Shown here: positions 8,751 through 18,663 of the stretch, piece after piece
Position numbering within the stretch: the stretch's first letter is position 1
Layout of the letters: every line of letters starts with the position of its first letter
Source of the DNA: Caldilineaceae bacterium
Lineage (GTDB): Bacteria > Chloroflexota > Anaerolineae > Caldilineales > Caldilineaceae
Direction: 5' to 3'
DNA length: 64,000 nt
Assembly (NCBI GenBank): GCA_011523365.1
Contig: WTGY01000127.1
Coordinates: forward strand, 59,683 to 123,682
Translations under genes and position numbers: made by a program
Notes under the pieces: generated by a model
The model's database searches: none
The model's input: only the letters and a program-made list of their open reading frames with translations
Told to the model about the DNA's origin: nothing

Positions 8751-9962
8751 TCAACTGGTGCGCTGCACGACAAAAGCGCACAGGCCCAGAAGCGATCGCA
8801 GGCAGAGGTTGTCATTGAAAGGAGCCAAGTCGTGGACCGCGTGATCGAGAAAACCAAGAGCTTCCTGATGGGCGGCTTCGATGGCGCCGCTGGCGCACAC
8901 GGCCTGAACGATCTCCTGCACGGTTGCAGAGAGGATGGTGGGGTCGCCGGCATCGGCGCTCTCCCTGGCCTGGAGCAGGCGCGACACCACCTTTTGCGGC
9001 TGGGGCAGTTCGCGCAGGTAGTAGAGGAACGGCAGTGTCAGGGTACCCTGGCGCAGGTCGCTGCCTACGGGCTTGCCCAGGGTGGCGTCGGTGCCGACAA
9101 AGTCGAGGATGTCGTCCACGATCTGGAAGGCCATCCCGAACTGGTAACCGAAGGATTTCAGTGCCTGAACCCGGTCCGGCGGCAGGCCGACCAGAACGGC
9201 GGCGGCTTCGGTGGCGGCGCTGTAGAGACTGGCCGTCTTGGCATAGATGCGTTGGTAGTAGGCTTGCCAGTCCTGGCGAAAGTCGTTGCGATCGGAGAGC
9301 TGGCGCAATTCGCCGTCGACGATCACGCGCAGGGTATCGCTAAAGATGGTGATGACGCGTACGTTGCCGGTTTCGGCGGCGAATTGGGCGGAGCGGGCGA
9401 ACATATAGTCGCCGGCGAGAACCGTGGCGCCCGCGCTCCAGGAGGCGTTGAGCGTGGGCGCGTCACGACGCAGGAGCGCACCGTCGATTACATCGTCGTG
9501 GACGAGTGTGGCTGTGTGCAGCATCTCTACAGCCGCAGCCAGTGCGATAAGTGTAAACGGGTGACGGTCCTCGCCCAGGGCGGCCGTGGTTCCGTGCACA
9601 TGGGGGCGAGAGTTGCTGTGCTCGGGGTGGGCGTCCTGGAGCCCTGCGGCCAGCAGCGCCAAGGCAGGCCGCAACCGTTTCCCGCCCTGGCCGATCAGTT
9701 CCAGGAAGGCGTTGGCCAAGGGCGCGAACACGTCGGCGTCAACGCTCTTCATCTTCTCTTCGACCTGGGCAAGCCCCCCACGCACCGGCGCAAGCAGCGT
9801 CGAGGCGTCCTGCGGCGTCAATAGCATGCGACGGAAAAATCCGTACGGAATCTCTGCGCGCGCGTCGAGGGCGCTTGAGCGCGGCCTCATCTGCGGCCTA
9901 TCCTGCGCCAAGGGTCTCGCTTCCGTATCGGTGAGTTGTTCGACCTGGGCCTGGTCAACCAT
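8751..9962 (-). CDS. Polyprenyl diphosphate synthase (trans-isoprenyl type)
   Basis: This enzyme condenses isopentenyl diphosphate onto an allylic primer to make a long prenyl chain for quinones or lipid carriers. Both aspartate-rich motifs are present: the first as [18 protein letters not shown] and the second as [11 protein letters not shown], with GKRLRPAL before them. The family is usually about 320-330 residues; this frame gives 403. Roughly the first 45 residues are polar and not family-like, so a start near the ATG at about 9827 is possible, though neither start has a clear ribosome site. Product length cannot be told from the sequence. A small residue five positions before the first motif (TATLVHDD) points to a long-chain product. 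Confidence 0.9.
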   Translation of the reverse strand: MVDQAQVEQLTDTEARPLAQDRPQMRPRSSALDARAEIPYGFFRRMLLTPQDASTLLAPVRGGLAQVEEKMKSVDADVFAPLANAFLELIGQGGKRLRPALALLAAGLQDAHPEHSNSRPHVHGTTAALGEDRHPFTLIALAAAVEMLHTATLVHDDVIDGALLRRDAPTLNASWSAGATVLAGDYMFARSAQFAAETGNVRVITIFSDTLRVIVDGELRQLSDRNDFRQDWQAYYQRIYAKTASLYSAATEAAAVLVGLPPDRVQALKSFGYQFGMAFQIVDDILDFVGTDATLGKPVGSDLRQGTLTLPFLYYLRELPQPQKVVSRLLQARESADAGDPTILSATVQEIVQAVCASGAIEAAHQEALGFLDHAVHDLAPFNDNLCLRSLLGLCAFVVQRTS

Positions 9963-9995
9963 ACGAAAAGTGTCACAAAGCCATAGAGCGGCGGA

Positions 9996-10859
9996 TTACG
10001 ATGGTCCGCCGGCAGCGACCGCAGCTGTCTCCGTTCTCATGGTACCAGCCGGCGGTTGAAAGATCGAGAGGGCGACAGCGGTCGTGCGGGCCGCAATCTC
10101 CTCAACGGGCACAGCCAAGAGCTCGGCGAGCCTCTCGGCTACCAGAGCCACATACACGGGTTCGTTGCGTTTCCCTCGAAAGGGATGCGGCGTCAGCCAG
10201 GGAGCATCGGTTTCGAGCATCAGGCGGTCGAGATCCAGTTGCGGCACCAGTTCGTGCAAGGCCCGTGCGTTCCTGAAGGTTATCGGACCGCCCAAGCCGA
10301 GGGCGAAATTCCAGTCGCAGGCCGCTTGCGCCAGTTCTGCGTCGCCGGAGAATGCATGCAGTACACCCCAAAAGGGCTTCTCTGCCAGTGGGGAATTTCG
10401 CGTCTGTACGCTGGCCGCCCACTCCTGCAGGATCCGCGTGAGGTCGGTCTTAGCCTCCCGATTATGGATGATGACCGGCAGGCCCAACTCGGCGGCCAGT
10501 TCCAGCTGCGCTCGAAATGCCTGTGCCTGCTGCTGGCGGGAGACGGTCCCCCAATGATAGTCCAGCCCGATTTCTCCGATGGCGACAACCTTGGGATGAT
10601 CGACTATCCCTCGCAACTGCGTCAGCGTCTGTGCGCTGAAATCGGCGCTGCTGTTGGGGTGGATTCCCAGCGCGGCGTACACCTGCGGATGCTGGTCGGC
10701 CAGATCGATAGCCTGCCGGCAGTGAAGCAGATCGATACCGGGGTTGACGATCATGCTCACGCCACGCGCTTGTGCGCGCTCCAGCACGGCGGCCCGGTCC
10801 GCATCGAACTGTTCCAGGTTCAGATGGCAGTGGCTGTCGACCAGCGTCGGAACGGTCAT
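9996..10859 (-). CDS. TatD-family metal-dependent hydrolase (DNase)
   Basis: A 287-residue TIM-barrel hydrolase. Metal ligands appear in the expected order: [43 protein letters not shown] and [10 protein letters not shown]. Known TatD proteins are Mg-dependent 3'-5' exonucleases or DNases in DNA repair and turnover. The end ([15 protein letters not shown]) matches the family's usual end, which implies that the last 15 or so residues are an extra tail. It starts at an ATG at 10859 behind an AT-rich stretch (about 10930-10980) that may hold its promoter, and lies 33 nt upstream of the prenyl synthase gene on the same strand. Confidence 0.93.
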   Translation of the reverse strand: MTVPTLVDSHCHLNLEQFDADRAAVLERAQARGVSMIVNPGIDLLHCRQAIDLADQHPQVYAALGIHPNSSADFSAQTLTQLRGIVDHPKVVAIGEIGLDYHWGTVSRQQQAQAFRAQLELAAELGLPVIIHNREAKTDLTRILQEWAASVQTRNSPLAEKPFWGVLHAFSGDAELAQAACDWNFALGLGGPITFRNARALHELVPQLDLDRLMLETDAPWLTPHPFRGKRNEPVYVALVAERLAELLAVPVEEIAARTTAVALSIFQPPAGTMRTETAAVAAGGPS

Positions 10860-11058
10860 GTGCGCTCAAATGTCGACGCGGCGGCGCATCAGGTTTTGTG
10901 GTTCCTCTCAAAGCAGGCAAACGTGGCTTTTTCTGGCATACGCTATTTGTTAATTTTATCACATATTATCACTACATAAAAGCCCATTCGAGGTCAGAAA
11001 GACCAAATGTCATTAGGGGGATTGGAGGTGGAACTCTGTCCTCTACGAAGGTTTTCGT

Positions 11059-12483
11059 CTACAGTCCCACAAGCTTTTGGCCATCGGCAAGGATCGCAGC
11101 CACCTTCTCCTGGCGGGTTGTCTCGGTGTAGATGCGGATCAGGGGCTCGGTGCCGGAGAAGCGCACCAGAAGCCAGCCGCCATCTTCCATCGGGAACTTG
11201 TGGCCGTCGACGGTGATGCGGTCGGTGACGGCGATGCCGCCCAGCCTCAGCCCGCTGATATCGACGTCGTCGAGTCTTTGCTGGGCTGCGGCCTTCATGT
11301 CGGCGCTGGTCAGGCGGATGTCGACCCGGTCATAGAAGTGCTCGCCGACCTTTTCGAAGAGAAGCTGAAGCAGTTCGGTCGGTCTTTTGCCGGTGCGCAC
11401 CATCAGGTCAAGCAGGCAGAGATTGGAGAGAATGCCGTCCCTCTCGGGAACGTGGCCGCGGAAGGCGTAACCGCCGCTCTCCTCACCGCCGATCAGGGCA
11501 TCGTACTCCTGCATCGCCGGCGCCACAAATTTGAAGCCGACGCCTGTCTCCACAACGGGTACGTCGTAGGCCGCGCACAGCTTATCGAGCATCGAGGTGG
11601 TGCTGAGGGTTTTGACAATCGGACCGCGTTCGCCGCGCACTTCGAGCAGATAGTAGGCGAGCAGCCCGTAGACGCGCAGTTGGTCAACGAACTGGCCGTT
11701 CTCGTCGCCGAAGCCGCAGCGGTCGGCGTCTCCATCGAGGATGCAGATGCAGTCGGCCTCCACGGAGCGGGCGACGGCCAGGCCGGCGTCGACATTGGGG
11801 GGTATCGGCTCGGGGCGGTCCATTTCAGGGAAGATCGGGTTGCGCTGGGCGTGGATTTCGATGACTTCGGTCTCGCCGCCGCCGAGGATTTGGGTCAGCC
11901 AGCCGGCGCCGTTGCCCCACATGCCGTCGACAACGATTTTGAGGCCGGCGTCGCGGATGCGGGTGACATCGATCAGGCTGGACAGGTGGGCCAGATAGGC
12001 AGCCTGCGGCTGATGACGCCGCACTGTGCCGGCAGCGAGAGCCTCGACGAGGGAGATGCTCTTTACCCCGTCCGAGTCGGGAATACGGGCTTCGATTTTG
12101 GCCAATCCGTCCGGTGGTACCGCGCCGCCGCTGGCGTCGCGCACTTTGAAGCCGTTGTCCTCGGGCGGATTATGGCTGGCGGTAATGTTGACGGCGCCGG
12201 CGGCGTTGTTGTTTACGGCGGCGAAGCTGATCACCGGCGTCGGCGCGGCACCGTCGATCATCAGGACCTGCAGGCCGTTGGCGGCCAGCACCTCGGCCAC
12301 TGCGGCGGCAAAGTGTTCGCCCTGAAAGCGCTGGTCGTGGCCGACAACGACCGTTTGGGAAGCATAGCCCTCGTCCAAGAGCCAGTTGGCAAAGCCTTGG
12401 GCACAGCGGCGCACATTGGCAAAGGTGTAGTCTTCAGCCATGCGTCCGCGCCAGCCATCGGTGCCAAAGCGTATTTTCGTCAT
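11059..12483 (-). CDS. Phosphohexomutase (phosphoglucomutase/phosphomannomutase family)
   Basis: About 474 residues, moving phosphate between C1 and C6 of a hexose phosphate. All four family motifs are visible: the phosphoserine loop [12 protein letters not shown] (Ser103), the Mg loop [13 protein letters not shown], the sugar loop [10 protein letters not shown], and the phosphate-binding [13 protein letters not shown] chose ATG 12483, which has AAGGAAA 6 nt upstream and starts the conserved [11 protein letters not shown]; the frame continues 26 codons further up without family similarity. Sequence alone does not separate glucose, mannose or glucosamine substrates, though PPEDNG and the C-terminal style fit the phosphoglucomutase/phosphomannomutase group. 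The product could feed the nucleotide-sugar and glycosyltransferase genes nearby. Confidence 0.93.
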   Translation of the reverse strand: MTKIRFGTDGWRGRMAEDYTFANVRRCAQGFANWLLDEGYASQTVVVGHDQRFQGEHFAAAVAEVLAANGLQVLMIDGAAPTPVISFAAVNNNAAGAVNITASHNPPEDNGFKVRDASGGAVPPDGLAKIEARIPDSDGVKSISLVEALAAGTVRRHQPQAAYLAHLSSLIDVTRIRDAGLKIVVDGMWGNGAGWLTQILGGGETEVIEIHAQRNPIFPEMDRPEPIPPNVDAGLAVARSVEADCICILDGDADRCGFGDENGQFVDQLRVYGLLAYYLLEVRGERGPIVKTLSTTSMLDKLCAAYDVPVVETGVGFKFVAPAMQEYDALIGGEESGGYAFRGHVPERDGILSNLCLLDLMVRTGKRPTELLQLLFEKVGEHFYDRVDIRLTSADMKAAAQQRLDDVDISGLRLGGIAVTDRITVDGHKFPMEDGGWLLVRFSGTEPLIRIYTETTRQEKVAAILADGQKLVGL

Positions 12484-12651
12484 GTAGTTTCCTTCAGATT
12501 GGGAATTTACTTCAACATTGAGGATGTGCGCGAAGCGGGAGTGCCTACGGCCCAACGACACGGACAGCCATGATTGCCTGCTAGCTTCTTGTAAGCCTAC
12601 TGCATATCAGGGGAATGGGCAAAGAAAGGACGTTTGACAGGCTGCCGCGGT

Positions 12652-13410
12652 CTAGTGATGTTTGCGCCCAATGAACAGCCCTTCGCGCAGGTGAAAAAGC
12701 GTCTTGCCGTCCTCACTACGGGGATGGAAGAATTCTTTAGTCAGGGGTGGGCCGTGCCAGAGCAGCGCCCGCAGGTAGGACTGCATCACCGGGTCGTGGC
12801 GGGCAGCCCAGTCTTCGAAGACCATCTGTTTTTCAAGGATCTCATGCTGGGTCAGTTCGAGGCCGGCCTGCGTGTAACCCGCAAGCCACTCCTCCACGCT
12901 GAGGCAGCGATAGTGGCTGGGATCGCGCAGTTTCTCGAAGGCGTTGACAAAATCGCCGGCTACGCCTTCCGGCACGACGTTGTCCACTACCGCCAGGATG
13001 CCGCCGGGCCGCAGCACGCGCACCGATTCGCGCAGGAATGCGTCGACGTCGGGGAAGTGGTGGGGGGCAATGCGGCAGGTGAGAAGATCGAAACGGTTGT
13101 CCACATAGGGCAGGTTTTCGGCGTCGGCGTGCTCGACGGTCACGTTGGCGACGCCGCGCGCTGCAACCTGCTCGCGGGCGACGGTCAGCATTTCCGGTGT
13201 GATATCGGTGGCGTGCACGTGGGCGACGTGGGGGGCGAAGGCGAAGGCGGTGTGGCCGGCGGCGGTGGCGATGTCCAGTGCCTGCCAATCCGGCTGCGGC
13301 TCGACCAATTCGACCAGCCGTTGCAGGCTGGCGCCCTTGGCGTGGGGCCGGCTGGTTATGTAAGTCCGGGCATGGGCACCGAACTGCTCTTGTACTGATT
13401 TCTTATCCAT
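12652..13410 (-). CDS. Class I SAM-dependent methyltransferase (UbiE-like)
   Basis: A 252-residue methyltransferase with the Rossmann-like SAM fold. Motif I is ALDIATAAGHTAFAF, the acidic residue after strand 2 is in ATDITPEML, then EHADAENLPYVDNRFDLLTCRIAPHHF and a later LRPGGILAVVDNVVPE. It starts inside the end of the inositol-phosphatase-like gene (8-nt overlap), so the two are translationally coupled. Relatives methylate quinones or small metabolites, and often annotate only as methyltransferase domain proteins. The substrate is unknown. Confidence 0.88.
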   Translation of the reverse strand: MDKKSVQEQFGAHARTYITSRPHAKGASLQRLVELVEPQPDWQALDIATAAGHTAFAFAPHVAHVHATDITPEMLTVAREQVAARGVANVTVEHADAENLPYVDNRFDLLTCRIAPHHFPDVDAFLRESVRVLRPGGILAVVDNVVPEGVAGDFVNAFEKLRDPSHYRCLSVEEWLAGYTQAGLELTQHEILEKQMVFEDWAARHDPVMQSYLRALLWHGPPLTKEFFHPRSEDGKTLFHLREGLFIGRKHH

Positions 13411-14293
13411 CTGTCCCTATGCCTTTCCGACTGTCCTGGTCGAACTTTTCAGATCGGGCCCCTTGAATGGCGTGCAGCAAAGGCTCGTGGACACCCGGCT
13501 GACCGTTGCTGGCGATGATGCAGTGGTCGTCCAGACCGAAAGGCGCGCCCTGGTAGTTGGTGACGAGACCGCCGGCCTCGTGCACAAGGAGGACGCCGGC
13601 GGCGACATCCCAGGGCTTGATCCATCCTTCCCAGTAGGCTGAGAATGCGCCGGAGGCCACATAGGCCAGGTCGGCGGAGGAGGCGCCCATGCGGCGGACG
13701 CCGCGACAGATCGGCATGATGCGTGCGAATTCGGCCGCGTTGTTGTCCTCGTTTACGGCACGGTGATAGGGAAAGCCAGTGGTCAGCAGCGCGTCCGCCA
13801 GTGTGGATGCCCGGCTGACCTGCAAGCGCTGCTGCTCGCCGCTGCGGCGCCGCAGATAGGTACCCTGGCCGACCTGCGCCCAGAAGAGCTCGAACTGCGG
13901 CAGGATGAGCGAGAGGCCGAAGATGGTCGTATTACGGTGGATGAGAGCGATGTTGATACCGAACCAGGGCAGGCCAGCGGCGAAGTTGATGGTGCCGTCG
14001 ATCGGATCCACCAGCCAGTAGTAGTCGTCGTGGGGCCGTTCATCGCTTTCTTCGCCCCAGAAACCGAAGTTGGGTGTCAGGGCAGCCAGCCGGTCGCGAA
14101 TCAGGGTCTCGCAGGCCAGATCGGCCTCGGTGACCAGGTCATTGGGGGTTGACTTGGCATGGATAGAACGCAGGCCATTCTGCTGCATTGTCAGCGCCAG
14201 TTCGCCGGCCTGACGTGCCAGTTCGAAGAGAGGTGTTTTCGCGACCGGCAATTCCTCTTCCTGGGATGGGGTTCGTTCTGTTACGGCGGTCAC
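13403..14293 (-). CDS. Inositol monophosphatase family protein
   Basis: A 296-residue Mg-dependent phosphatase of the IMPase fold. Metal-binding motifs are clear: GEESDE, then WLVDPIDGTINFAAGLPWF, and PWDVAAGVLLVHEAGG near the C-terminus. Family members dephosphorylate inositol phosphate, fructose-1,6-bisphosphate, histidinol phosphate or PAP. This one has the classic SuhB/IMPase spacing but nothing that fixes the substrate. About 15 extra residues precede the conserved start. It begins 2 nt after the small PH-like gene and overlaps the methyltransferase gene, so three genes form one tight operon. Confidence 0.92.
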   Translation of the reverse strand: MTAVTERTPSQEEELPVAKTPLFELARQAGELALTMQQNGLRSIHAKSTPNDLVTEADLACETLIRDRLAALTPNFGFWGEESDERPHDDYYWLVDPIDGTINFAAGLPWFGINIALIHRNTTIFGLSLILPQFELFWAQVGQGTYLRRRSGEQQRLQVSRASTLADALLTTGFPYHRAVNEDNNAAEFARIMPICRGVRRMGASSADLAYVASGAFSAYWEGWIKPWDVAAGVLLVHEAGGLVTNYQGAPFGLDDHCIIASNGQPGVHEPLLHAIQGARSEKFDQDSRKGIGTDG

Positions 14294-14295
14294 GG

Positions 14296-14895
14296 CTACA
14301 TCTCCTCGCGGAAATGGAGGCCGCGCCGCTGCTTTTCCTTCATCGTGGCCTGACGGATCATCTCCCGCACCTCCATCGGATCTTTGACGTTGTTAAGCGT
14401 AAATTCAGGATGGCTGGGATCGTTGCTGGTTATCGTTACATCGCCCACGTTCAATGCCCTTTCGCCCAGATGCTGGTTCACCGAGGTGTCGCGCACGCGC
14501 ACCAGTTCGATCTCGTGGTAACTGCGTCCCAGCAGCCCGCGGATGAGCCGTACGCGCTGGGTGGTGAGTTCATAGCGAACGCCGATTGACAGGTAGGGGC
14601 GGCCGGACCAGAGCAGCTCCTCTTTGTCGAGGTGATCGGAGATGGCTGCCATGGACTCTGGTGCAGGGGATGTGGCTTGAGGCTCTTCAGGGTCGCCCGT
14701 TCGCGAATCGGTCTCGGCGATGGTGTGATCAGCCTCGGTTTCCATGGCATCGAGGGCCGCAAAAACGCCGTCGGCCAACGCGTTCACGATGGCCTGCAAT
14801 TGGGGTTGGGGGATGGCGGTGACTTCGACGCCACTTTGGGCCAGCGACTCATAGAAACGGGCCGTGACCACCTGGCGCACCGTTTGTTCGTTCAT
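14296..14895 (-). CDS. Small protein with a bacterial PH-like (DUF304-type) domain
   Basis: About 199 residues, with no signal peptide or membrane helix, so probably cytoplasmic. The N-terminal half is helical and acidic with a low-complexity stretch. The C-terminal half (about 105-185) reads as a bacterial PH-like domain: LLWSGRPYLSIGVRYELTTQ, VRLIRGLLGRSYHEIELVRV, then NVGDVTITSNDPSHPEFTL. I chose ATG 14895, with GGAG about 11 nt upstream; an ATG at 14928 sits in a hairpin and has a poor site. It heads the operon with the IMPase-like and methyltransferase genes. Function unknown; such domains usually mediate membrane or protein contact. Confidence 0.75.
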   Translation of the reverse strand: MNEQTVRQVVTARFYESLAQSGVEVTAIPQPQLQAIVNALADGVFAALDAMETEADHTIAETDSRTGDPEEPQATSPAPESMAAISDHLDKEELLWSGRPYLSIGVRYELTTQRVRLIRGLLGRSYHEIELVRVRDTSVNQHLGERALNVGDVTITSNDPSHPEFTLNNVKDPMEVREMIRQATMKEKQRRGLHFREEM

Positions 14896-14918
14896 AGAGC
14901 GTTTCTCCGGCTTGTCAA

Positions 14919-14940
14919 ACCCATTCACAATGGAATGGGT
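14919..14940 (-). promoter_or_regulatory. Inverted repeat upstream of the PH-like protein operon
   Basis: ACCCATTC (14919-14926) and GAATGGGT (14933-14940) form a perfect 8-bp stem around a 6-nt loop, 23 nt before the chosen start. It could be an operator or an mRNA hairpin near the ribosome site. The alternative ATG at 14928 is in its loop. Confidence 0.4.
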
Positions 14941-15118
14941 CTCCGGCTCAACCAGCGGTCAGGTGAGAGGCCACTGAAAGCCGGATGCGTAAGAACGGTA
15001 TGATAGTTCCTGGGCTGACATTGCGCAAAGCAAAGCCCTGCCGGACAGTGCAGCTCCTTGAGGCCGCCAGCAGTCCTCCGCTACGTCTGGACGGAGGCGA
15101 CGGCGATTCCCTGCGCTT

Positions 15119-15147
15119 TTGTCGGTGGCCAGCACGTGATGTAAAAT
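15119..15147 (+). promoter_or_regulatory. Candidate sigma-70 promoter for the MBL-fold gene
   Basis: TTGTCG (15119-15124) and TAAAAT (15142-15147) are separated by exactly 17 nt. The expected transcript start is about 118 nt before the TTG start of the downstream gene. The -10 box matches five of six consensus positions. Confidence 0.45.
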
Positions 15148-15271
15148 CGCTAGATGCGGATTGTTTCAAGACTGAGGATAGCCGTTTCCAAGGGCACCGG
15201 CATCGCGTTTAATGGAGGTCGGACTCGCGCCGGCTTACCTGATTCATCGGCATTCGAGAAAGGACAGGACT

Positions 15272-15925
15272 TTGGACATCAACTGGTACGGATTCTCCTG
15301 CTTTCGTCTGCGAGAGCGCGGCGTCACGGCAATCTGTGATCCCTTGAGCAGGAGGACAATGGGCATTCAGATGCCCAGGATGCGAGCCGACATTGTGACT
15401 ATCAGCAGCAGTTCAACGGCCCTCGCAAAAGGCACAGACGGCGTCAGCGGCGAGCCGAAGATCCTGCGAGGTCCCGGTGACTACGAAGTCAAACAGGTAC
15501 TCGTGACCGGCATGCCTACATCCCGAAACGGGACACGCAGCGTCGCTTTTTTTCTGGACTTCGCCGGCCTCACGGTCGGCCATCTGGGAGAGCTGGGGCA
15601 GGTTCCGGTCAGCGCCGGCGGGGAGGAATTGGGTGATATCGACGTACTGCTGGCGCCGGTGAGTGGACCGCACATACCCGACGTTTCCCGCATCGCCGAA
15701 GTGATCAGTCAACTGGACCCGCGCATCGTTGTGCCGATGCAATACCGCCTCGAAGGTCAGCGCGGCGAGCAGTCCGAATCCCTGGAGCCGGTGGATCGCT
15801 TTCTCAAGGAGTTGGGCATCAGCGACCCGGATGTAACGGATACTCTCAAGCTGACGAAGAGCAGCCTGCCGGAAGAGACACAGGTGGTGCTTCTGCGTCC
15901 GACTGGGGGGGGCCGCCCCGGTTAA
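15272..15925 (+). CDS. Metallo-beta-lactamase-fold protein lacking the metal-binding motif
   Basis: About 217 residues of the UlaG/UPF0173-like MBL fold. It opens with IDxxWYGxSxFRL (DINWYGFSCFRLRERG), then CDPLS, GPGDYEV, SVAFFLDFAGLTVGHLGELG and VVPMQYR. The core HxHxDH motif that holds zinc in this family is gone: after ADIVTIS the sequence is SSSTALAKG, with no histidine. GHLGELG keeps a His where the family has a ligand. It may therefore not be a hydrolase. I chose TTG 15272, since AAGGACAGG lies just upstream and the conserved start follows at once; ATG 15212 has no ribosome site. Its end faces the transglutaminase gene 50 nt away, with a small palindrome (GTTGCCGGCAAC, 15938-15949) between. 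Confidence 0.75.
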   Translation: MDINWYGFSCFRLRERGVTAICDPLSRRTMGIQMPRMRADIVTISSSSTALAKGTDGVSGEPKILRGPGDYEVKQVLVTGMPTSRNGTRSVAFFLDFAGLTVGHLGELGQVPVSAGGEELGDIDVLLAPVSGPHIPDVSRIAEVISQLDPRIVVPMQYRLEGQRGEQSESLEPVDRFLKELGISDPDVTDTLKLTKSSLPEETQVVLLRPTGGGRPG

Positions 15926-15975
15926 TCGCAGTTAGTGGTTGCCGGCAACTGTGCATGACGCTTTCGACAATCCCT

Positions 15976-18552
15976 CTAATTGCCCCCGGCAGAGGTGCGC
16001 CAGCTGAACCTCTGCTGCAACCAGACCTTCAACAGGACTGGACGAAGTCGACGCCAGTTGTTCTTCAACTCGTAGCGGACTTCGTCCTCGAAATGCTCCG
16101 AGCGCGGCGCGTAGCGGAACTGAACGTAGATTTCAATGATGCGCCGGATGAACGGAATGCCCTGGGGAAGACCTTCTGCCAGCACCGCCTCTCGTTCATA
16201 GGGTGTCATCGCCTGCTCGACGGGCACTTGTCGAGCTACTTCGCCTGAGACCAGTCGCAAGGATGGGCCGTCGTGCGAGCTCGGTGGATCCTGCGTCTGC
16301 CGCGAGCGCAGGGGCACTTTCAGCCGCGCAGTCCAATTCAGCAAACGTTCGTAGTAGATCTGCGGCTCCTGCATGAAGGCCTTGGGACCCTGATACATGC
16401 GCCGCCGCAGAAGCCATACACCTGCGACCAGTGTCAGAACGACAAGGATGAAGCTGGTTGTGACGACGGGTGTTCGAGTTGGGAGTCCGCCGATGCCGGT
16501 GACGGGCCCGACAATGTCCTGGGGGAACTCCTCTTCAAAATCAAACGCGTCGTCAAACAGAAAGTCCTCGTCCTCAGGCATGAGCTCATCCATACCCGGG
16601 ATCAGGCCGCTGTCCTGGAGTTCTACGCCGGAGGGGCGATCGAGAATACTCTCGCCGGCGGTCGGCTCGAACTCGATCCAGCCGAATTGTGGAAAGTAGA
16701 CTTCGACCCAAGTATGCGCGTCCCGTTCCGTAACCAGATAGGAGCCGATCTCCGGGTCGTAAGTTCCCTCGGCGTAGCCGCTGGCCGCGCGTGCGGGAAT
16801 CCCCTGGCTGCGCAGCATGGCCGCCATGGCGGAGGCGTAGTAATCGCAGTAGCCGCTCTGGATGTCGAAGAGGAAATACTCAAGCGGGTCCTGATCGGGG
16901 GCTGGGGCCTTAATCCCTTCGTCGTAGGCAAAGGTACGGAGGAATCGCTCCAAGGCTTTGACTTTGTCGTAGGTTGTTGATTCGCCGGCCATAACCTGCT
17001 CAGCCAACTCTGCTACCCGCGGTGAGAAAGTGATGGGAAGTTGAAGGTAGCGGGTAAGATCTTGTGTCGGATATTCGACAAGTCCGGCTTCACGCAGTTC
17101 GCGTATGGTGACTGTGGTCTGGCTGCTGATCACCCTGTAGCTCTCGCCCGCCTCCAGCGTTATCCTGGAGCGCGCCCACGTAAGTTCGGAGTCTCTTCGA
17201 CCGCTTGAGGCCGATTCGGCCGGGTCAACGTAGTCAAGCGGCTGCTGAAGCGCGGCCAGCGGAATGCTTGCCTGTACAACGTCCGGCATGGCCAGGAGGA
17301 TGTTTCCGGTGGGGGTTCGAATCGTGACGGTCTGCGTGACGGGCCTGCGGGCAGACCACTCCCTCGCCGGGATGGGCTGATTCGATCGATATGTATTCTC
17401 ACCCTCGGCGGTGTTGATCCACTGCCGGCCGGTGAAGCGGTCGAAAGCGACGGCGCGCCAGTAGCGCCCGGAAGGCGCCTCCACCTCCATGATCAGGCGG
17501 TCGCTTACAGTGCGTTCACCGCCCAAGGTCAAGGTGCGGCCAAAACCAGTCTGGACCGGCCGGGTTTGTCGATTCAAACCCTGATAGAGGCGGTTCCACT
17601 CCTGCATTGCCGTCTCCCAGCGCATGTTTACGGGCTGCAGCAGGTCGTGGAAGGGGAGACTGCGCCCCATGTTGGGCGCGATGAACGCGAGGGCGATCAC
17701 GGCCATGGTGTACATGAAGCCGGAGCGCATGAAATCGAAGTTGATATCTTCGCTGAAATAGATGCTCTGGGAGCGCCAGCGCTGACGGTGGTCGACGAGT
17801 GTGGTCCAAGCCAGGAGCAGCAGTGCGACGATGCAGTAGGCAACGAGGAACCCCATCACTGACACAGGCGCGTAGTGGGTATTGACCAGGAGCGCGATGC
17901 CGGCCATAAGGACGCCCCGCCAGACGTGGCCGTGCCGAAAGACTGACCAGACACCCAGGTAGGTGAGCCACCAGACGAGGAAGCCGATTTCGAAGATGAA
18001 GACGACGTTGTCGTTGCTGGCCTGCCGGTTAATGGCGGCTTCGATCCATTCCAGCCAGCGCTCAAGGAGGAAGTAGGCGCGGGCTTGCAGGACAGGGATG
18101 CCCCTCTCAATGAAGGCCTGCACGCGCGTCTCGTCCTCCACGAGAAAGGTCATCAGGAAGAACACCCACGCCAAACCGGTGGCAAAGCTGTGGGAAAGCA
18201 TGAAGAAGCTGTCAAAGCGGCTGAAGGAGATCAGGGCACCCATGGTAAGCGCGCCGAGAACGACAGCAACCAGCATGCTCATACTCATAGCGCTGGTCCA
18301 GCCGGCATTGCTGAGCGAGAGCGCCAGGATGACATAGATGAATCCGAGCAGCAGCAGTGTGACCAGCCGCCCCTCGCGGAAATAGGCTAAGGGGGATTCG
18401 GACTGCTCGTCAGATTCCACGCTTGCGTCCACCTGAGACGCGGATGCCTCCCCCGGCGCGGCGGGGTCGAACTCTGATGCACCGGTGTCGGCGGCCGGAC
18501 CGGCGATTTCTGGTTCGGTTGCGCGGAGTGGATCCCTACTTTGGTCTCGCAT
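15976..18552 (-). CDS. TgpA-like membrane protein with transglutaminase-like domain
   Basis: An 858-residue integral membrane protein. A polar N-terminal tail (1-58) is followed by about seven membrane helices (60-300). An external segment then carries a transglutaminase-like cysteine-protease fold: Cys569 in SGYCDYYASAM, His613 in DAHTWVEVYFP and an acidic partner in WIEFEPTAGE. One more membrane helix (about 675-695, VTTSFILVVLTLVAGVWLL) and a cytoplasmic DUF4129-like helical tail follow. This is the TgpA/DUF3488 architecture, in which the catalytic domain lies outside the membrane. The natural substrate of the family is poorly defined. It is 111 nt downstream of the unknown exported protein gene on the same strand, and the two are probably made together. 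Confidence 0.88.
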   Translation of the reverse strand: MRDQSRDPLRATEPEIAGPAADTGASEFDPAAPGEASASQVDASVESDEQSESPLAYFREGRLVTLLLLGFIYVILALSLSNAGWTSAMSMSMLVAVVLGALTMGALISFSRFDSFFMLSHSFATGLAWVFFLMTFLVEDETRVQAFIERGIPVLQARAYFLLERWLEWIEAAINRQASNDNVVFIFEIGFLVWWLTYLGVWSVFRHGHVWRGVLMAGIALLVNTHYAPVSVMGFLVAYCIVALLLLAWTTLVDHRQRWRSQSIYFSEDINFDFMRSGFMYTMAVIALAFIAPNMGRSLPFHDLLQPVNMRWETAMQEWNRLYQGLNRQTRPVQTGFGRTLTLGGERTVSDRLIMEVEAPSGRYWRAVAFDRFTGRQWINTAEGENTYRSNQPIPAREWSARRPVTQTVTIRTPTGNILLAMPDVVQASIPLAALQQPLDYVDPAESASSGRRDSELTWARSRITLEAGESYRVISSQTTVTIRELREAGLVEYPTQDLTRYLQLPITFSPRVAELAEQVMAGESTTYDKVKALERFLRTFAYDEGIKAPAPDQDPLEYFLFDIQSGYCDYYASAMAAMLRSQGIPARAASGYAEGTYDPEIGSYLVTERDAHTWVEVYFPQFGWIEFEPTAGESILDRPSGVELQDSGLIPGMDELMPEDEDFLFDDAFDFEEEFPQDIVGPVTGIGGLPTRTPVVTTSFILVVLTLVAGVWLLRRRMYQGPKAFMQEPQIYYERLLNWTARLKVPLRSRQTQDPPSSHDGPSLRLVSGEVARQVPVEQAMTPYEREAVLAEGLPQGIPFIRRIIEIYVQFRYAPRSEHFEDEVRYELKNNWRRLRPVLLKVWLQQRFSWRTSAGGN

Positions 18553-18663
18553 GGTCAGATTTTGAGGTTGCCAAGCAGACGACGGGCGACCAAACTCCTG
18601 TAGCGGAGCGGCAGCACATCGGAACCTGTCAAACCGGCAAGAGGATCAATCACAGTTCAGACA

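Noticed and set aside
11077..12573. 498-codon plus-strand open frame opposite the phosphohexomutase gene
   Set aside because: The minus strand carries all four family motifs. The plus-strand translation is a typical high-GC antisense frame, rich in Gly, Val and Asp and without domains.
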